A DNA stretch of 64,000 bases, from assembly GCF_037893015.1 (NCBI RefSeq), contig NC_133666.1:3594239-3658238 (forward strand), written 5' to 3'. Positions 31,901 to 43,490 of the stretch are shown one piece after another. The DNA is from Macrotis lagotis (lineage: Eukaryota; Chordata; Mammalia; Peramelemorphia; Peramelidae). Positions within the stretch are counted from its first letter, which is position 1. Each line of letters starts with the position of its first letter. The notes below the pieces were generated by a model. It was not told where the DNA came from. It worked only from the letters and a program-made list of their open reading frames with translations, and did no database searches. Both the position numbers and the translations under genes were made by a program.

Positions 31901-32640
31901 TTTGAAGCTCTTTTCATATGTTTGTCTTCTGACTTTATGACTTAGCCTTTCTTGCCACAGCAGGAGCTTTCTATGGTCAAGTTCTTTTTCTTCTTTTTTG
32001 CTCATTTTTCCAGACTATTTCTTCACTTTAAATTTTATGTTAAAGTTGAGCTCTACTCATGTGGGGATGGAAAGGGACTATTCCAAACTCTAAGCTATTT
32101 TTATGCTGTTGTTTTCAGAGTTAGTTCTGGGAATTTGAAAGTTTTAAGTGCTTTCAAGGTGGTGTGCTCCAGGGAGAGGTCACTGCTCTCCCGGTCTGAA
32201 TTCTAATAGTCACCCAGGAAGGGCCTGGATCTTCTGCAACTACAAGTACTAGTGGTCCTCTTGGCCCTGGAACTGTGACCAAGACCCCAGCTCCCGAGTA
32301 ACCAACCCCCAGCACTCCTCTCCAACTTGGAAGTACAATGCACAACTATGTATAGGAAATAGTTTCCAATCAGTACCAGCTACACCCCAGTGCCAACTGG
32401 TAATCTCCTCTGCACCATCTTTATAACCAGTTATCTGACTCCCTTACTTTCTCTGAGCTCTCAAAGCTATTACTGCTACTGCTGCTGCTCTTGAAGTTAT
32501 CTCCAAGGCCCACTGCTGGTGCTCCAGCTACCATGGGTACTCTAGACTGGCTCCTACCCTGGTCCATAGATCTCTCCTGCTGACCTAAGTTGTCTTAGTC
32601 TAGAAAGATATCTCATAGGTCTGCTGCTCCAAAGTTTGAT
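28990..32640 (-). mobile_element. HAL1-like L1 lacking reverse transcriptase, antisense
   Basis: From right to left: L1 5' UTR (about 32640-32200), ORF1 (about 32000-31200; coiled-coil phrases such as CCATTTGGTCAAATCTGC on the plus strand), then endonuclease start (CCCATTCACATTCACAATTA at about 30385 is the rc of the NVNGM region). At about 30150-30050 it jumps straight to the ORF2 C-terminus (TATCCTTTGACCAGTTATC) and the 3' UTR to about 29090. About 2.8 kb of reverse transcriptase is missing compared with the full-length L1. No frame is intact. The layout resembles the element at 11760-15420. Confidence 0.65.
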
Positions 32641-33434
32641 TCAAGGTGTTATTTTTAAAGTTGTTTGCAAGGCAATATTGGGAGAATTTGCCTATATTCC
32701 AGCATAATGGTTCTGTTCCTCCCTCAGATGGATTTTGAGGTATGGATGAAGAGAGTTGAGGAAGTAGATGACCTCAATCTAGACTCAAGAAACTTAAGTC
32801 CTCAATATCTGAAGTCATTTGCTAGGAGTAGAGGTAGTGACTTTTTAAAGAGAGAAAAGGTCTGAAATAGCTGCTGCCAATAGTGTGAACCTGATGAATA
32901 ATCAGAGATACTTTAACCATTCTCTGGATTATGATTTAATCTATGTAGCTTTTCCTGCTTGCATACAGTCTAGGGATTGCGATGGACATTAAAGGTGGAA
33001 GGTGCATTCCAGTAGTCTCCATAGCTATTTTACCTCAATCTCTCTCATTGTCCACCAGATTCGCAGAAACCATTCATCCTATAAAGACCAATGTCATCAG
33101 GAAGTCATCTTCTCATAGGCCATACTATTTTGTTCTATGTCCATTGTTCTAAGTAAACTTCTCCCACAAATTGCCAACAAAGAAAGGAACTCAACTGTAT
33201 TGGAGGAGCAACTCATGGTAAAACCTACATTTCAGTTTGAAGGTGAGTGCTATCAGATCACTTGCCCTGACTATAAACAACCTAAGCATCTGCAGGCCAT
33301 GTGGCAGTAAATACAATATCATGTCTCTTCTGCTACATCATGAGACAACAGGAAGGGTGAATCTTCAGGTACTTAACTTCTGCCTCAAATGGGTAAATGG
33401 AAGATTTGACCCATGTTCCTTTCTTGAATTTACT
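32641..33434. other. Unassigned stretch, possibly unique sequence
   Basis: No recognisable repeat or gene. A 103-codon plus-strand frame (33237-33548) runs into a SINE and looks fortuitous. Confidence 0.35.
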
Positions 33435-33735
33435 TTTATTGTTGGACACTATAGATCATGTCCTGGAATCAAGAGGACCAGAGTTCAAATCCAAGCTGAC
33501 ACTCACTACTTACTAGTTTGTAACCTTGGGCAAGTCACTTCTCTCTGATGGCCTCCCTTCCAGAGACATCTCCAGTTGTCCTGATTCATATCTGTCCACT
33601 GGACCCAGATGACTCTGGAGGAGAAAGTGAGGTTGCTGACTCATCACAATGCACCCCCCAATCCAATTCAAATGCTTGTCATGGCATCACCTCCTTGATG
33701 TCATGTCTTTGAAAATGAAGAACAAGAACAAACTG
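33435..33735 (+). repeat. SINE with RTE-like tail, sense copy
   Basis: A tRNA-like head and core (GAGTTCAAATCC, CCTTGGGCAAGTCACTT) are followed by TCTGGAGGAGAAAGTGAGGT, GTCATGGCATCACCTCCTTG and ATGAAGAACAA. The tail is the exact counterpart of the first about 120 bases of the RTE-derived pieces at 25925 and 28480. Confidence 0.7.
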
Positions 33736-34340
33736 CCAGAAGCTCATGCTGCTAATTATGATCCAGTTGAGATACTTCAAACCACCCAAATCTATTTCAA
33801 CCTTTTGTTTAATGAAACCTAGAGGGTATATGTTGACAGATTAGCAGCCCCTTCCAGTAAGTAAACAAGCAGAGCTATAAATCCATAGGCAACCAATGTG
33901 TATTCTCCTTTCCCGTAGCCCAAGTGACTAAACTGACCCAGTTTCAAGATCTAGACTGAAGCTCCTATTGGATAAGTTGGAGGATTTGTGAGAAAACCTG
34001 GAAAAGAATGACACAGAATGAGAAGGTCTGCAAAGACATTGGTGAAGATACCACCCTGATCTGTAAGGGCATGGATCTATTGAAGTAGGATGGGACCATA
34101 CTTGCCAAATTCCATAAGAATATAGACTGACTTTCTCTTAATTCCTTTTTGAATCTGTGAGATTGTCTATAAATCAATCTGATTGCTCTAGTCATCTTTA
34201 AGATAGTTTGGAAGTTCATGAAATTCTGAAAGGCAACTCTAACATCAATACCTTCATTCTACCAGGGGCACAATGAAAAAACCAGAAGAGTGACTCCATT
34301 GACAAGACTTCAACCACTTTTTGCCCTTTCTATCACTTGC
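33736..34340. other. Unassigned stretch
   Basis: No repeat or gene signal that I can name. Short frames only. Confidence 0.35.
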
Positions 34341-34344
34341 TCCT

Positions 34345-34530
34345 AGGTGATGCCATGACAAACATGTGAACTGGATTGGAGTGGGGGCGGGGGGCGTTGT
34401 GCTGAGTCACTAACCTCATTTCTCCTCCAGAGCCATCTGGGTCCAGTGGACATATGTGAATCAGGACAGCCGGAGATGTCCCTAGAAGGGAGGCCATCAA
34501 GAAGAAGTGACTTGCCCAAGGTTGTAATAA
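34345..34530 (-). repeat. SINE with RTE-like tail, antisense, partial
   Basis: GATGCCATGACAAACATG, TCTCCTCCAGAGCCATCTGG and AAGTGACTTGCCCAAGGTTG are in the order expected for the reverse complement of the 33435 element. The tRNA head is missing. Confidence 0.68.
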
Positions 34531-34695
34531 GTGCTTGTTATAGAACAACAAGAAATTCTTGTTGACTGAACAAGGGATCGATTGCAGTACAGATCCCTGC
34601 ACCTCTTTGATATATATTTTCTACTTCTCTTTCTTTCAACTCTTCCTTTGCTCAGAGATGTTCTCTTTCTTCAGTGACCTATACTTTCTATCTCT

Positions 34696-34825
34696 AAATC
34701 TTTTTTAATAAAGATTTTATTTATTTTGAGTTTTACAATTTTCCCCCAATCTTTCTTCCTTCCCCCCCACCCCCCACAGAAGGCAATTTGCCAGTCTTTA
34801 CATTCTTGCCATGGTATACACTGTC
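34696..34825 (-). mobile_element. L1 3' UTR fragment, antisense
   Basis: TTATTTTGAGTTTTACAATT followed by C-rich CCCCCCCACCCCCCACAG is the rc of the L1 3' UTR end. Strongly 5'-truncated. Confidence 0.75.
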
Positions 34826-35030
34826 TATCTCTAACTCTTGGATGATCAGTGGAGATGTCATCTCTGACTCTCTCCCAATGTAAACCTTCATCCCACCTTG
34901 CGACCTTGAAGCGTTCTTTTACCAATTCTCACCTCACCCCTTTTGCAGCTAACCTTGTACACCTAGTCTAGAGTGCTGTAGCTTGACCACCTCCAACGCT
35001 TTCCAACTTTGCTTAGAACTTGACAAGACA

Positions 35031-35177
35031 CATCACATTCAACTGAGATCAATGTATAACACGGAACCAATGTAAAGACTAACAGAATGCCTTCTGTAGG
35101 GATGGAGGGAGGGAAGCAAGAATGGGGGAAAATTTGTAAAACTCAAAATAAAATATTTCTTAAAAAAAAGAAAAAAA
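35031..35177 (+). mobile_element. Short L1 3' end with 16-bp target-site duplication
   Basis: Only about 147 bases of L1 3' UTR (GATCAATGTATAACACGG to an A-rich tail) lie between AGAACTTGACAAGACA (35015-35030) and AGAACTTAACAAGACA (35178-35193). This is a severely 5'-truncated insertion. Confidence 0.88.
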
Positions 35178-35199
35178 AGAACTTAACAAGACAACTCAA

Positions 35200-35885
35200 T
35201 TTTTTCTCTCTAGCTAATGGAAGCAAGGTAACCATTAAGTGCCTAAGGAGACCTTTCTTCTCTTTCAGGTCTACTGTATCCTTAGGCTAAATGACTAAAT
35301 TGATCTGACAGTGAACTACCAAGTATATTCTCCAGAGGGAAAAAACTGCACTCTGGGGATAGAGCTGAAGTAGGGTCTTGGAATACAAATCAATAATTTC
35401 CTCAGTGTTCTCAGAAGCAAATGTTCTTATTTAAATCTGCATATTAATATGCATTTTCAAGAACAGCAAAGCAAAAATCCAAAGAGTTGAAATTATGTTA
35501 GTCCTCAAGAAGAGAGATATAAGAATACACTATCCCCAAGAGGTAAAAATCATGGGTATTGAATATTGCATATAATGTCAGATTTTTTTCCCATATGGGC
35601 TTGTTTCTCTGAACTAATTTTTCCCTTCTTTATTGTTCTTTATTAAAGAACATCTTTGAAGATTGGGAGAGGAAATATAAAGGGAGAAGAAAAGGAATTC
35701 ACTGGAAAATGCAGGTGATACAAAAACAAACAATATCATGAAAATTTATTTTTAAAAATAAAATTCCCTACCAGCTACTATTATTTTAAATGCCCATTTA
35801 AAAAAACACTAGAACATTCTTTCTCACTTGATTTTATTTTTTCCTTCTTTTACTTCTTCTCATGATTTTTTAAAAATTAGATAGA
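35200..35885. other. Unassigned AT-rich stretch
   Basis: No gene or recognisable repeat. Confidence 0.35.
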
Positions 35886-35887
35886 AT

Positions 35888-36030
35888 TCAACTAGGTGGT
35901 GCAGTAGATAGAATACCAGCCCTGGAGTCAAGAGGACCTGAGTTCAAATCTTACCTCAGACACTTAATAATTACCTGGCTATGTGACCTTGGGCAAGTCA
36001 CTTAACCCCATTGTCATAAATAAATTTTTT
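35888..36030 (+). repeat. tRNA-derived SINE
   Basis: CAACTAGGTGGTGCAGTAGA head, AGTTCAAATCTTACC B box, TGACCTTGGGCAAGTCACTT core and a short tail. Confidence 0.9.
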
Positions 36031-36104
36031 TATACATTGGACAAAATTCCAAAGGAAAGGTCATTAGAAATAAGAGTTGAGTAGTCTTTGACATCATGAG
36101 ATGA

Positions 36105-37120
36105 TGATCAACCAATGAATGAGTATTTATCAAGTGGCTAGTATGTGCTAGTTACTATGCTAAATGCTAAGGGTTACAATGAAAGACAAAAAATAACACC
36201 TTCTCAAGAAGCTCACAGCCTAATGAGGGGAGCAATGTGCAAATCACTATGTACAAACAAGCAAGACAGGATAAATTTGGGGTAGTCCAGAGGGAACATA
36301 GCAAGAGTAAAGAGGACTAGGAAAGACTTCTTACAGAAGATAGAATTTTAACTCCCATTTGAAGAAAACCAGGGAAGCCTAGGCATGGAAGTGAAGAAGG
36401 ACAGCATTACAGGCTTGTGGGGGCCATCCAATGAAAATGGCCAGTCAAGAGATAGAATGTTCTGTTCAGGGAATAATAACACTATACAGCAGACTACCTG
36501 GAAGAAGGTATAAAAAGACTAGAAAGGGAGAAAGGAACTATTTTAAGAAGGACTTTAAGGGGCGGCTAGATGGCATAGTGGATAAAGCACTGGCCTTGGA
36601 GTCAGGAGTACCTGGGTTCAAATCTGGTCTCAGACACTTAATAATTACCTAGCTGTGTGGCCTTGGGCAAGCCACTTAATCCCATTTGCCTGGCAAAAAT
36701 AAGAAGGACTTTTAAAAACCAGAGTATTCTATATTTGATCCTGATCACTAGAACTGATTGGTGGGGTCATGTGTAACATAATCAGATTTGAGTTTTAGGA
36801 GGATCATGTTAATAGTTGAATGGGGAATAGATTGGAGTAAAGAGAGATTTGGGACAGGGATGTTCACCAGTAGGTCATTGCAAAAGTCCAGGCATGAGGT
36901 GTTGCTGGTGCTGACAGTGTTGGAAGAGAGAATGGGATATATATGAGAGATGTTTTAAGGGTAGACTAGACTTAGCAACAAATTGGATGTGGGGAGTAAG
37001 AGAGGAGAATCAATGTGTCATTCTAAATTTTGAGCCAGAATGACCAAGAAGATGGTGATGCTCTCCTCAGTAACAGAATTTAGGAAGTGGGAAAGGTCTG
37101 GGGGGGGGGGCTACCCCCAG
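36105..37120 (+). repeat. Dispersed repeat of unknown class, copy 4 (longest)
   Basis: The longest copy, about 1 kb including a SINE at 36557-36699. Its phrases in order are AGAAGCTCACAGCCTAATGA, GGGAACATAGCAAGAG, CCAATGAAAATGGCCAG, CTATATTTGATCCTGAT, TTGCAAAAGTCCAGGCATGA and CAACAAATTGGATGTGGGG. No protein-coding frame and no clear terminal repeats are visible. Confidence 0.68.
36557..36699 (+). repeat. tRNA-derived SINE with 13-bp target-site duplication
   Basis: TAAGAAGGACTTT occurs at 36544-36556 and 36700-36712. The SINE interrupts dispersed-repeat copy 4. Confidence 0.92.
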
Positions 37121-37498
37121 GAGGAGTCAATTATAAGACCCCCAAAATAATAAAACAAAATCAAAAGAATGAAAAAAAAGAGAAGAGAATGTGAAAGATC
37201 TCATCAGAAAAACAACTGATCTGGAGAAAAAGTGAAGGAGAGACAATAGGAGAATAGTCAAACTACTTGAAAGGTACAACCCAACTAAGAATCTTGATAT
37301 AATATTACAAGACGTTATCAGAGAAAATTGCCCTGAAGGTCTAGAACAACAAAGCAAAGCAGAAATAGAAAAACTACACCAATCATTACTTGAAAGAGAT
37401 CCCAGAAGAAAACTTACAGGAATATCATAACCAAGTTTCAAAGTTCCCAGGTTCAGGAGAAAGTATTGCAAGCATCAGGCTTAGGATGCAATATTCCA

Positions 37499-37654
37499 GG
37501 GCAGCTAGGTGGCGCAGTGGATAGAGCACCAGCCCTGGAGTCAGGAGGACATGAGTTCAAATGCAACCTCAGACACTTAATCATTGCTTAGCTGTGTGAT
37601 CTTGGGCAAGTCACTCTTAACCACTTTACCTTAAATAAAAAATAAAAAAGAATA
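37499..37654 (+). repeat. tRNA-derived SINE with 10-bp target-site duplication
   Basis: CAATATTCCA occurs at 37489-37498 and 37655-37664. The SINE is close to the consensus (GGCAGCTAGGTGGCGCAGTG), suggesting a young copy. It is inserted in L1 ORF1. Confidence 0.92.
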
Positions 37655-39185
37655 CAATATTCCATAGAGCAAAAGAATTAGTTATTACCAAGGGTAACTT
37701 ACCCAGTAAAATTAAGTATAATCCAGGGGACAAAATGGACATTTAAAGAACTGAAAGACTCTCAGGTATTTATGACAAAAGCAGCAGAACTGAATGAAAA
37801 AGTCAAGTAAGATGCAAGAAAAATATGAGATAAACATTAAAGGCCAATTAAGAGAGACTCAATAAGGTCAAAGTGTTTACTTCTTAAATGTGAAAATGTT
37901 ATTAATCATCCTAAGACTGGCATCATTATTTGGGTAATTTGAAAGAAATGTATGAGCTGAGCTGAGTATCATGGGGGTGATTCTAAAAAAACATAAATGT
38001 GTAAAGAGAGATAAAAAGAAGTAATTATCTCATACAAATAAGGAATGAAAGTAAGAAGTGATACAGGAGAAGTCAATTGGAGGGAGAGGGAGGGTAATGT
38101 GGAACCTTACTTTCATCGAGAATGGGTTAAAGAGGAAACAACATATACATCTGAAAGTGTATAAAAGTCTTCTAAATTCAGGGTGAAATGAGAGGATGAG
38201 AGGATACAGTAAGGGGGAAAGGATAAGGGAGGATCTATCTCTTAATGGAATGGACAGATTAAGGAATGGAAGGGCAAGGCAGTGAGCAGAAGTAAAGCCA
38301 AGGAGTGAGGAGGGATAGGGCAACTAGAGTGAGGATAGTGAGGGAAAATAGTAAGGAGGAACATAAACAACAAATAATTGTAGTTTAGAATGTCAATGGG
38401 ATGAACTTATCCATAAAATGGATGTGGATAGCAGATTGAAAATTTGAATTCTGTGATATGTTGCTTTCAGAAAACACAATAAAAATGAGATCTCCATAGA
38501 TGAAATAAAGACCAGGAGTAGAATTTATTATGTAAAAAAGCAGGGATAGTAAGCATAATGTCAGGAAAAATTTAAAGCTAAAATAGGTTTAATGAAAAGC
38601 AGAAAAAGAAGGGAAACTGTACCGTGTTTTACCAATATTGTTCAATATCATTTTAGACCATTTAAAATCACCAGACACTATAAAGTACCTGAGAGTATAT
38701 CTGCCCAGATAAAAGAACTACATGAACCGAAACATAAAATACTTTTTCTACATGTCAGATTAAATAATTAGAGTGATATTTACTGCTCATGGGTAGGTAA
38801 AGTCAATATATTTTTAGAATGACAATTTTAACCTAATCTGCCTATTCAATGTCATTCCAATTAAATTATGAAAAACTTATCTTACTGAGTTAGAAAAAAT
38901 AATAAGCAAGTTCATTTGGAAGAACAAAAGGTCAGGCAATTTCAAAGAAACCAGAAGAAGTTCTAGCTTAGTATCAGATCTTAAACTATAAGACTATTGA
39001 AGTATAAAAGGGATAATTTTCGTTATTTTAAATGAAAATTTTCTTGTATAAATAAAACAAATGTAGCTTAAATGCAGAAAATTGGGAAGAAACTTCCAGA
39101 GACAGTCATTCAGATAGAATGTGATTAGGTTTAAATACTGCTGTGGTATAGACAATGATAAGTTAGCTCTTTAAAAAACAGTGTA

Positions 39186-39350
39186 GGGGACAGCTAGGTA
39201 GTGCAGTGGACAGAGCACCAGCCCTGGAGTCAGGAGGAACTGAGTTCAAATCCAACTTCAGACGCTTAATAATTACCTAGCTGTGTGGCCTTGGACAAGT
39301 TGCTTAACCCCATTGCCTTAGCAAAAATCTATAAACAAAACAAACAAACA
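39186..39350 (+). repeat. tRNA-derived SINE
   Basis: GACAGCTAGGTAGTGCAGTG head, GAGTTCAAATCC B box and an ACAAACAAACAAA-type tail. Confidence 0.9.
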
Positions 39351-39454
39351 AACAAAAACAATGGTGTAAAGGTTTGGGCCAATGAAGAAAGATGCTAGCC
39401 ACCTCCAGAGAAAGAGATGACAGGTAGAAATATACATTGTATAATTTTACATAT

Positions 39455-39762
39455 ATGATGATGGTTGTCCTTCATTCTTGGAGAGGACCATGGCATCAAG
39501 GAGATGATGCCATGACAAGCACTGAAATTGGATTTGAGTGGGGGGTGGGGGTTAAGTCCTCAGCCTCACTTTCTCCTCCAGAGCCATCTGAGTCCAGTGG
39601 CTAGATAGGATCAGGATGCCCTGGAGATGAGGCAGTTGGGATTAAGTGACTTGCCCAAGGTCCCACAGCTAGTAAGTGGTATGTGTCTGAGGTTGGATTC
39701 AAATTCCCTTCCTCTTAACTCCAAAGTCAGTGCTCTACCCATTACACCATCTAGCTGCCCTA
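39455..39762 (-). repeat. SINE with RTE-like tail, antisense, complete
   Basis: Full-length reverse copy: tail (GATGGTTGTCCTTCATTCTT, CTCACTTTCTCCTCCAGAGC), then core (AAGTGACTTGCCCAAGGTCC) and head ending CATCTAGCTGCCC. ATTTTACATATAT flanks both sides, a probable target-site duplication. It shows the tRNA head, the CORE-like middle and the RTE tail in a single unit. Confidence 0.78.
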
Positions 39763-39769
39763 ATTTTAC

Positions 39770-39775
<6 letters not shown>

Positions 39776-39800
<25 letters not shown>
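39776..39800. repeat. (TA)n microsatellite
   Basis: A short TA run next to the SINE; a second, longer one lies at 40405-40440. Confidence 0.85.
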
Positions 39801-39801
<1 letters not shown>

Positions 39802-39819
39802 TTATGAATGTATATGCCT

Positions 39820-40400
39820 TACCTGAAAATTCCTTTCAGTGGGATATTCAAAGTCTCCCCAACAACAGGTCCAACATGATACTGAAGAAAGAGGCTGGAG
39901 AGTCCCAAACTGATTATAAAAGTAGTTTAATAATCAAAGTGGGATACTCACATCAGGGCAGTCTGAAATGGCAGCCAGATGACATATTTAAGACCCCCCC
40001 CCCAAATATCTTATCAAAATCAAAGAGAGAGGCATTTTGGAGTATGTTGGTACTGATTGGCTTGTATCTGTGGGTTTTTCTCTGCTCAGTACTGGACATG
40101 GGTCCCAGACACCTGAGTGCCATATCATTGCTGTTTGGACAGGAGTCCTGGGCATGCAAAGCTATGGACTGAATGCATGCTGGTCAAAACTGGTTGTATA
40201 CTGGTCAGTGTGCTTTCTTTTGGCTTATATCAATCTTGGTTTACATTATTCATGGCTTTCATTGACAGGGATTCCATCTTAGTATTATGACTTTCATTGA
40301 AAGATTCATTTACTAGGAAACCCACATTATTCATGGCTTTTGCTGCTTAAGGAATCCACATTAAGGCTTTCACCAATAGGACCTCATGCTATGTTTATAG
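39820..40400 (+). repeat. LTR-like fossil fragment, copy A (class uncertain)
   Basis: Shares with 48270-49780, in order, the phrases CAGTGGGATATTCAAAG, TAATAATCAAAGTGGGATAC, CCCAGACACCTGAGTGCCAT and GGTTTACATTATTCATGG. A terminal repeat of an endogenous retrovirus is my best guess from length and solitary occurrence, but I see no internal viral region. It is old and non-functional. Confidence 0.4.

Positions 40401-40404
<4 letters not shown>

Positions 40405-40448
<44 letters not shown>
40405..40448. repeat. (TA)n(CA)n microsatellite
   Basis: About 36 bases of TA followed by CACACACA. Confidence 0.92.
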
Positions 40449-41550
40449 ACATATCTATATCCTTGCTTAGTTGTATTCTTGTTTAGAACTGGATGGGGGG
40501 AGGGGGGACAAAAGAGAAGAAAACCTAGAAGGAAGCAAAGAAACGCTGGGTAATTAAAAAAAGGGGGTAGTATTTCTTACATAGGTTTTCTTGAAATGGA
40601 AATCTATTGATTTATATTGAATCCTCTCTTGTGTTCTGCTGTGTACATCAAAATGTTACTTCTTTTCTCATTTTACAGTTTTTAAAATGGCTCAAAATTG
40701 CCCCAAATATCAGTGATTTAGCAATTAAGAGATCATTAGTAACTTTGGAGACAGACAGCAGTTTCTGTTGCACGAGGAATTTGGAAATCAAATTGCAAAG
40801 TGTTAAGAAGAGAGGAAAGGAAGTAGAGGCCCCACAAAGTGTAGATTATCTTTGCAAGGAGTTTGGCCATAAAGGGCCAAAGAAATATATAACAATAGCT
40901 AGTGGGGATGGAAGTATCAAGTGAGAGTGTTTTCAGGTGGGAGAGACATAGTCATCCTTCTAGGTGAAAGGGAGGTAGAGGTTGGAGGGTTAGTTTGTGA
41001 GAGTGAAGTAAGTCAAGATGATGGAGTGAGAAGTATTTTAGCTTACCCCACCTGGCAAACCTCCTCAACAAAGAACAAGAAAATGTATCCGATAAAATTC
41101 GAATCAGGAAATCTAAGAAAAAGTTATGAGAAATAATTTTGCCAGGCCAAGGAAGCCTCAGGAGAAAGGGAATCTGGCCAGGAGTGTATGTGGCAATGGG
41201 GAACATTCCAACAGCCTGAGAGGGAAAGAAAGCACCAAGGCAGGAAATGCTAAGAGTAGCAAGAGATCCCAGGGGATCCCTGAATAAGTTCTAGGTGTAA
41301 GAACAAATACCATTTGGTAGCTCTGTGGCTTACTACCCTTCTGTGAGTCTCAGATCCAGGATAGATAGAAGCAATGGTTAACTTTGACCTTATATATATA
41401 CTGAGCAAGGATGAAGTTCTGGAAATAAATGATAGGTGACTCTGAACCCAAGAAGCCAACACTAGCCTTTAGCTCAATAGCATAAACCTTCAGTGAAATA
41501 ACCAGGGTAGAAGTCTCAGATGAAAGAAGAGTGCAGTTTAGTCATTTTAT
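40449..41550. other. Unassigned stretch
   Basis: No repeat family that I can name. A 105-codon plus frame at 40607-40924 has no domain and no splice context and is probably fortuitous. Confidence 0.35.
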
Positions 41551-41559
41551 TTTGTTTGT

Positions 41560-41680
41560 TTGGTTTTTTTGGGAAGGTAATGGGGTTAAGTGGATTGCCC
41601 AAGGTCACATGGCTAGTGTCAAGAGTCTGAGGCTGGATTTGAAGGTTCTCCTGGCTCCAGGGCCATGCTCTATCTAGTAT
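41560..41680 (-). repeat. tRNA-derived SINE, diverged, antisense
   Basis: GGTAATGGGGTTAAGTGGAT, GCCCAAGGTCACATGGCTAG and CCAGGGCCATGCTCTATC. The head is truncated. Confidence 0.82.
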
Positions 41681-41689
41681 AAAGTCCAA

Positions 41690-42055
41690 AAACAGGCTGG
41701 AAGAAGAAGAAAACTGAAAAAAGAACCCAACTATAAAGAGTTGCTATTACAGTGATGGGGAAACTCAAGACATAACAAAGAAGAAAATGACTTCAAAACA
41801 TATATCTAAAACCTCAAAGAAAATGTCAATTTAGACATAAGTACACCAATTATTTCTAGAAGAGTTGAGTCGTAGAGGAAAAAAATGGGAAAAGAAGCAA
41901 GAGCTAAAGAAGAAAGATATGGAAAGAGCATGAAGTTTTAAAAAAGAAGCACAATGTCTTACTAAAGAAAACTCCCTGAAAATTGGAATTGGTCAAATGA
42001 AAGCTGATGACACCATGAGACATCAAGAAATAATATAACAAAGTCAAAAGACTGA
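41690..42055 (+). mobile_element. L1 5' UTR and ORF1 fragment
   Basis: GAGTTGCTATTACAGTGATG and GAAACTCAAGACATAAC parallel 12380 and 19005, and TGAGACATCAAGAAATAAT parallels 12805. It is the third 5' copy of the same L1 subfamily and ends abruptly near 42055. Confidence 0.6.
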
Positions 42056-42059
42056 AGTT

Positions 42060-42470
42060 GGCTTTGTAGAGTTGCTCTCTTCTTTGCGATTTACTCTTTA
42101 GTCTCTGTCCAATGTATTGGTATTCAGTGTTTTCTTTGTTCTGCTCATAAGAGTTTCAGTGCCTGGCATGCTTATGCCAGGCCCAAACTTTTCTTCTTGG
42201 TTGGACCAAATAGGCCCAAGAGGGTAGAATTGGCTAGCCCTTTTCTGGATGTTGGACTGTGTTTCAGTGTGTTTCTAATGCCATGATCCAATTTCTGCAT
42301 CTAGTACTGAGGCATTTCCCTGCTGCTGTTGGGATCACCAGTTGCTCTTTTAGTGAACTCTACCTGGACAAGGGCTCTTTCTTGCTGTGAGATTTAGTGG
42401 GGGGAGGGAAGCAAGATTAGGGGGAAAATTGTAAATTTTAAAATAAAAATCTTTCTAAAAAATTGTAAAA
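42060..42470. repeat. Unclassified repeat joined to L1 3' end
   Basis: 42350-42395 (TTTAGTGAACTCTACCTGGA, CAAGGGCTCTTTCTTGCTGT) is duplicated at 43500-43545 in nearly the same words. The segment leads directly into an L1-like 3' end (GGGAAGCAAGATTAGGGG, AAAACTCAAAATAAAATCC) at 42400-42490. Confidence 0.45.
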
Positions 42471-42499
42471 CTCAAAATAAAATCCTTCCAAAAAATAAT

Positions 42500-43490
42500 A
42501 AAAGAGTATAGGCAATAGAATACTTAATAACATCATATTAGAAAAAGAAATTGCATAGACTATAAGTGAAGTCCCAAAGAAAATAATACCCAGGACCAAA
42601 TGGATTTATAAGTATGTTACCGAATATTTAAATTAATTCTGATACTATATTAACTTATTGAAAAAGAAGGTTAAGAAAAGGTCCTGCCAATTCCTTCTGT
42701 GATCTTGATATCTAGACTCATGTTTCCAGTGTGCCTGTGGTACTCAAAGCAGGGAGATTCAAAACAGAGGAAGACACCTAGAGACAAATTTCCCTAGTGA
42801 ATATTGATGCACAAATTTTAAATAAAATATTAGCAAGGAGAAACAGCAATATATCACAAAGATCATGCTCTCTGAGCAGGCCGGATTCATATTAAGAATG
42901 TAGTAATGGTTCAATATGAGGAAAACTGTAAATGTAATTAGCCGTATTTACAATAAAAGTCTCAAAAATCACAAGACTATTTCAATTGGAAAAGACGCAA
43001 AAAAAAAAAAGCCTTGGTCGAGATATCAAAATATGATGTATGTTCCTTAAAAAAAAAATCTAGAAGCATGGGAATAAATGTGGTTTTTCTGAAAATGGTG
43101 AGGATAAAACTGTATTAATTGTGAAACATGGGAGACGCTAGCCCTGTTCAGTCTAGTATGGATTGCTGGCATCAAAGAAAGTTCTGCGCTCTATAAGCAA
43201 AGCAGAATAAAGTGAGCTCAAAAGATAGGTGACTTGTGCAGATTGAAAGCTATCTCCATCCCAAATGTTCATACAGACTATTTGTACTGACTTGTAGTTT
43301 TTGAAGTCCCTTATTGGTTAGACATACTGGAAGTCGACCCCGGTATTGTGATGTTATTGTGGTTTTCTTCCAGCATAAAAGACTAACAAGTAGACTCTAA
43401 AACAAAGAGCAAAAGGAGGAAAAATAAATTAGAAGCCTTTTCCATAAGATCAGGGATGAAGCCAGGATGCCCATCACCACCAGTATTGAT
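42500..43490 (+). mobile_element. L1 ORF2 reverse-transcriptase fragment with an unidentified insertion
   Basis: Reverse-transcriptase phrases (ACCCAGGACCAAATGGATTT at about 42590 encodes the PGPDG-type motif; GCAGGCCGGATTC at about 42880) run to about 43130. ORF2 resumes at about 43430 (AGATCAGGGATGAAGCCAGG, the KQGCP-type region). The 300 bases between are not L1 and I cannot name them. Confidence 0.6.

Larger units (their letters stand above)
37120..39450 (+). mobile_element. Old internally deleted L1 with two SINEs
   Basis: ORF1 sequence (GAAAAACAACTGATCTGGAG, AATTGCCCTGAAGGTC) runs to about 37880. Purine-rich spacer and endonuclease start (GTCAATGGGATGAACTTATC at about 38390) run to about 38600. 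The reverse-transcriptase C-terminal region (AAGTACCTGAGAGTATATCT) follows at about 38680-39100. Much of ORF2 is lost. No frame is intact. Confidence 0.65.
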
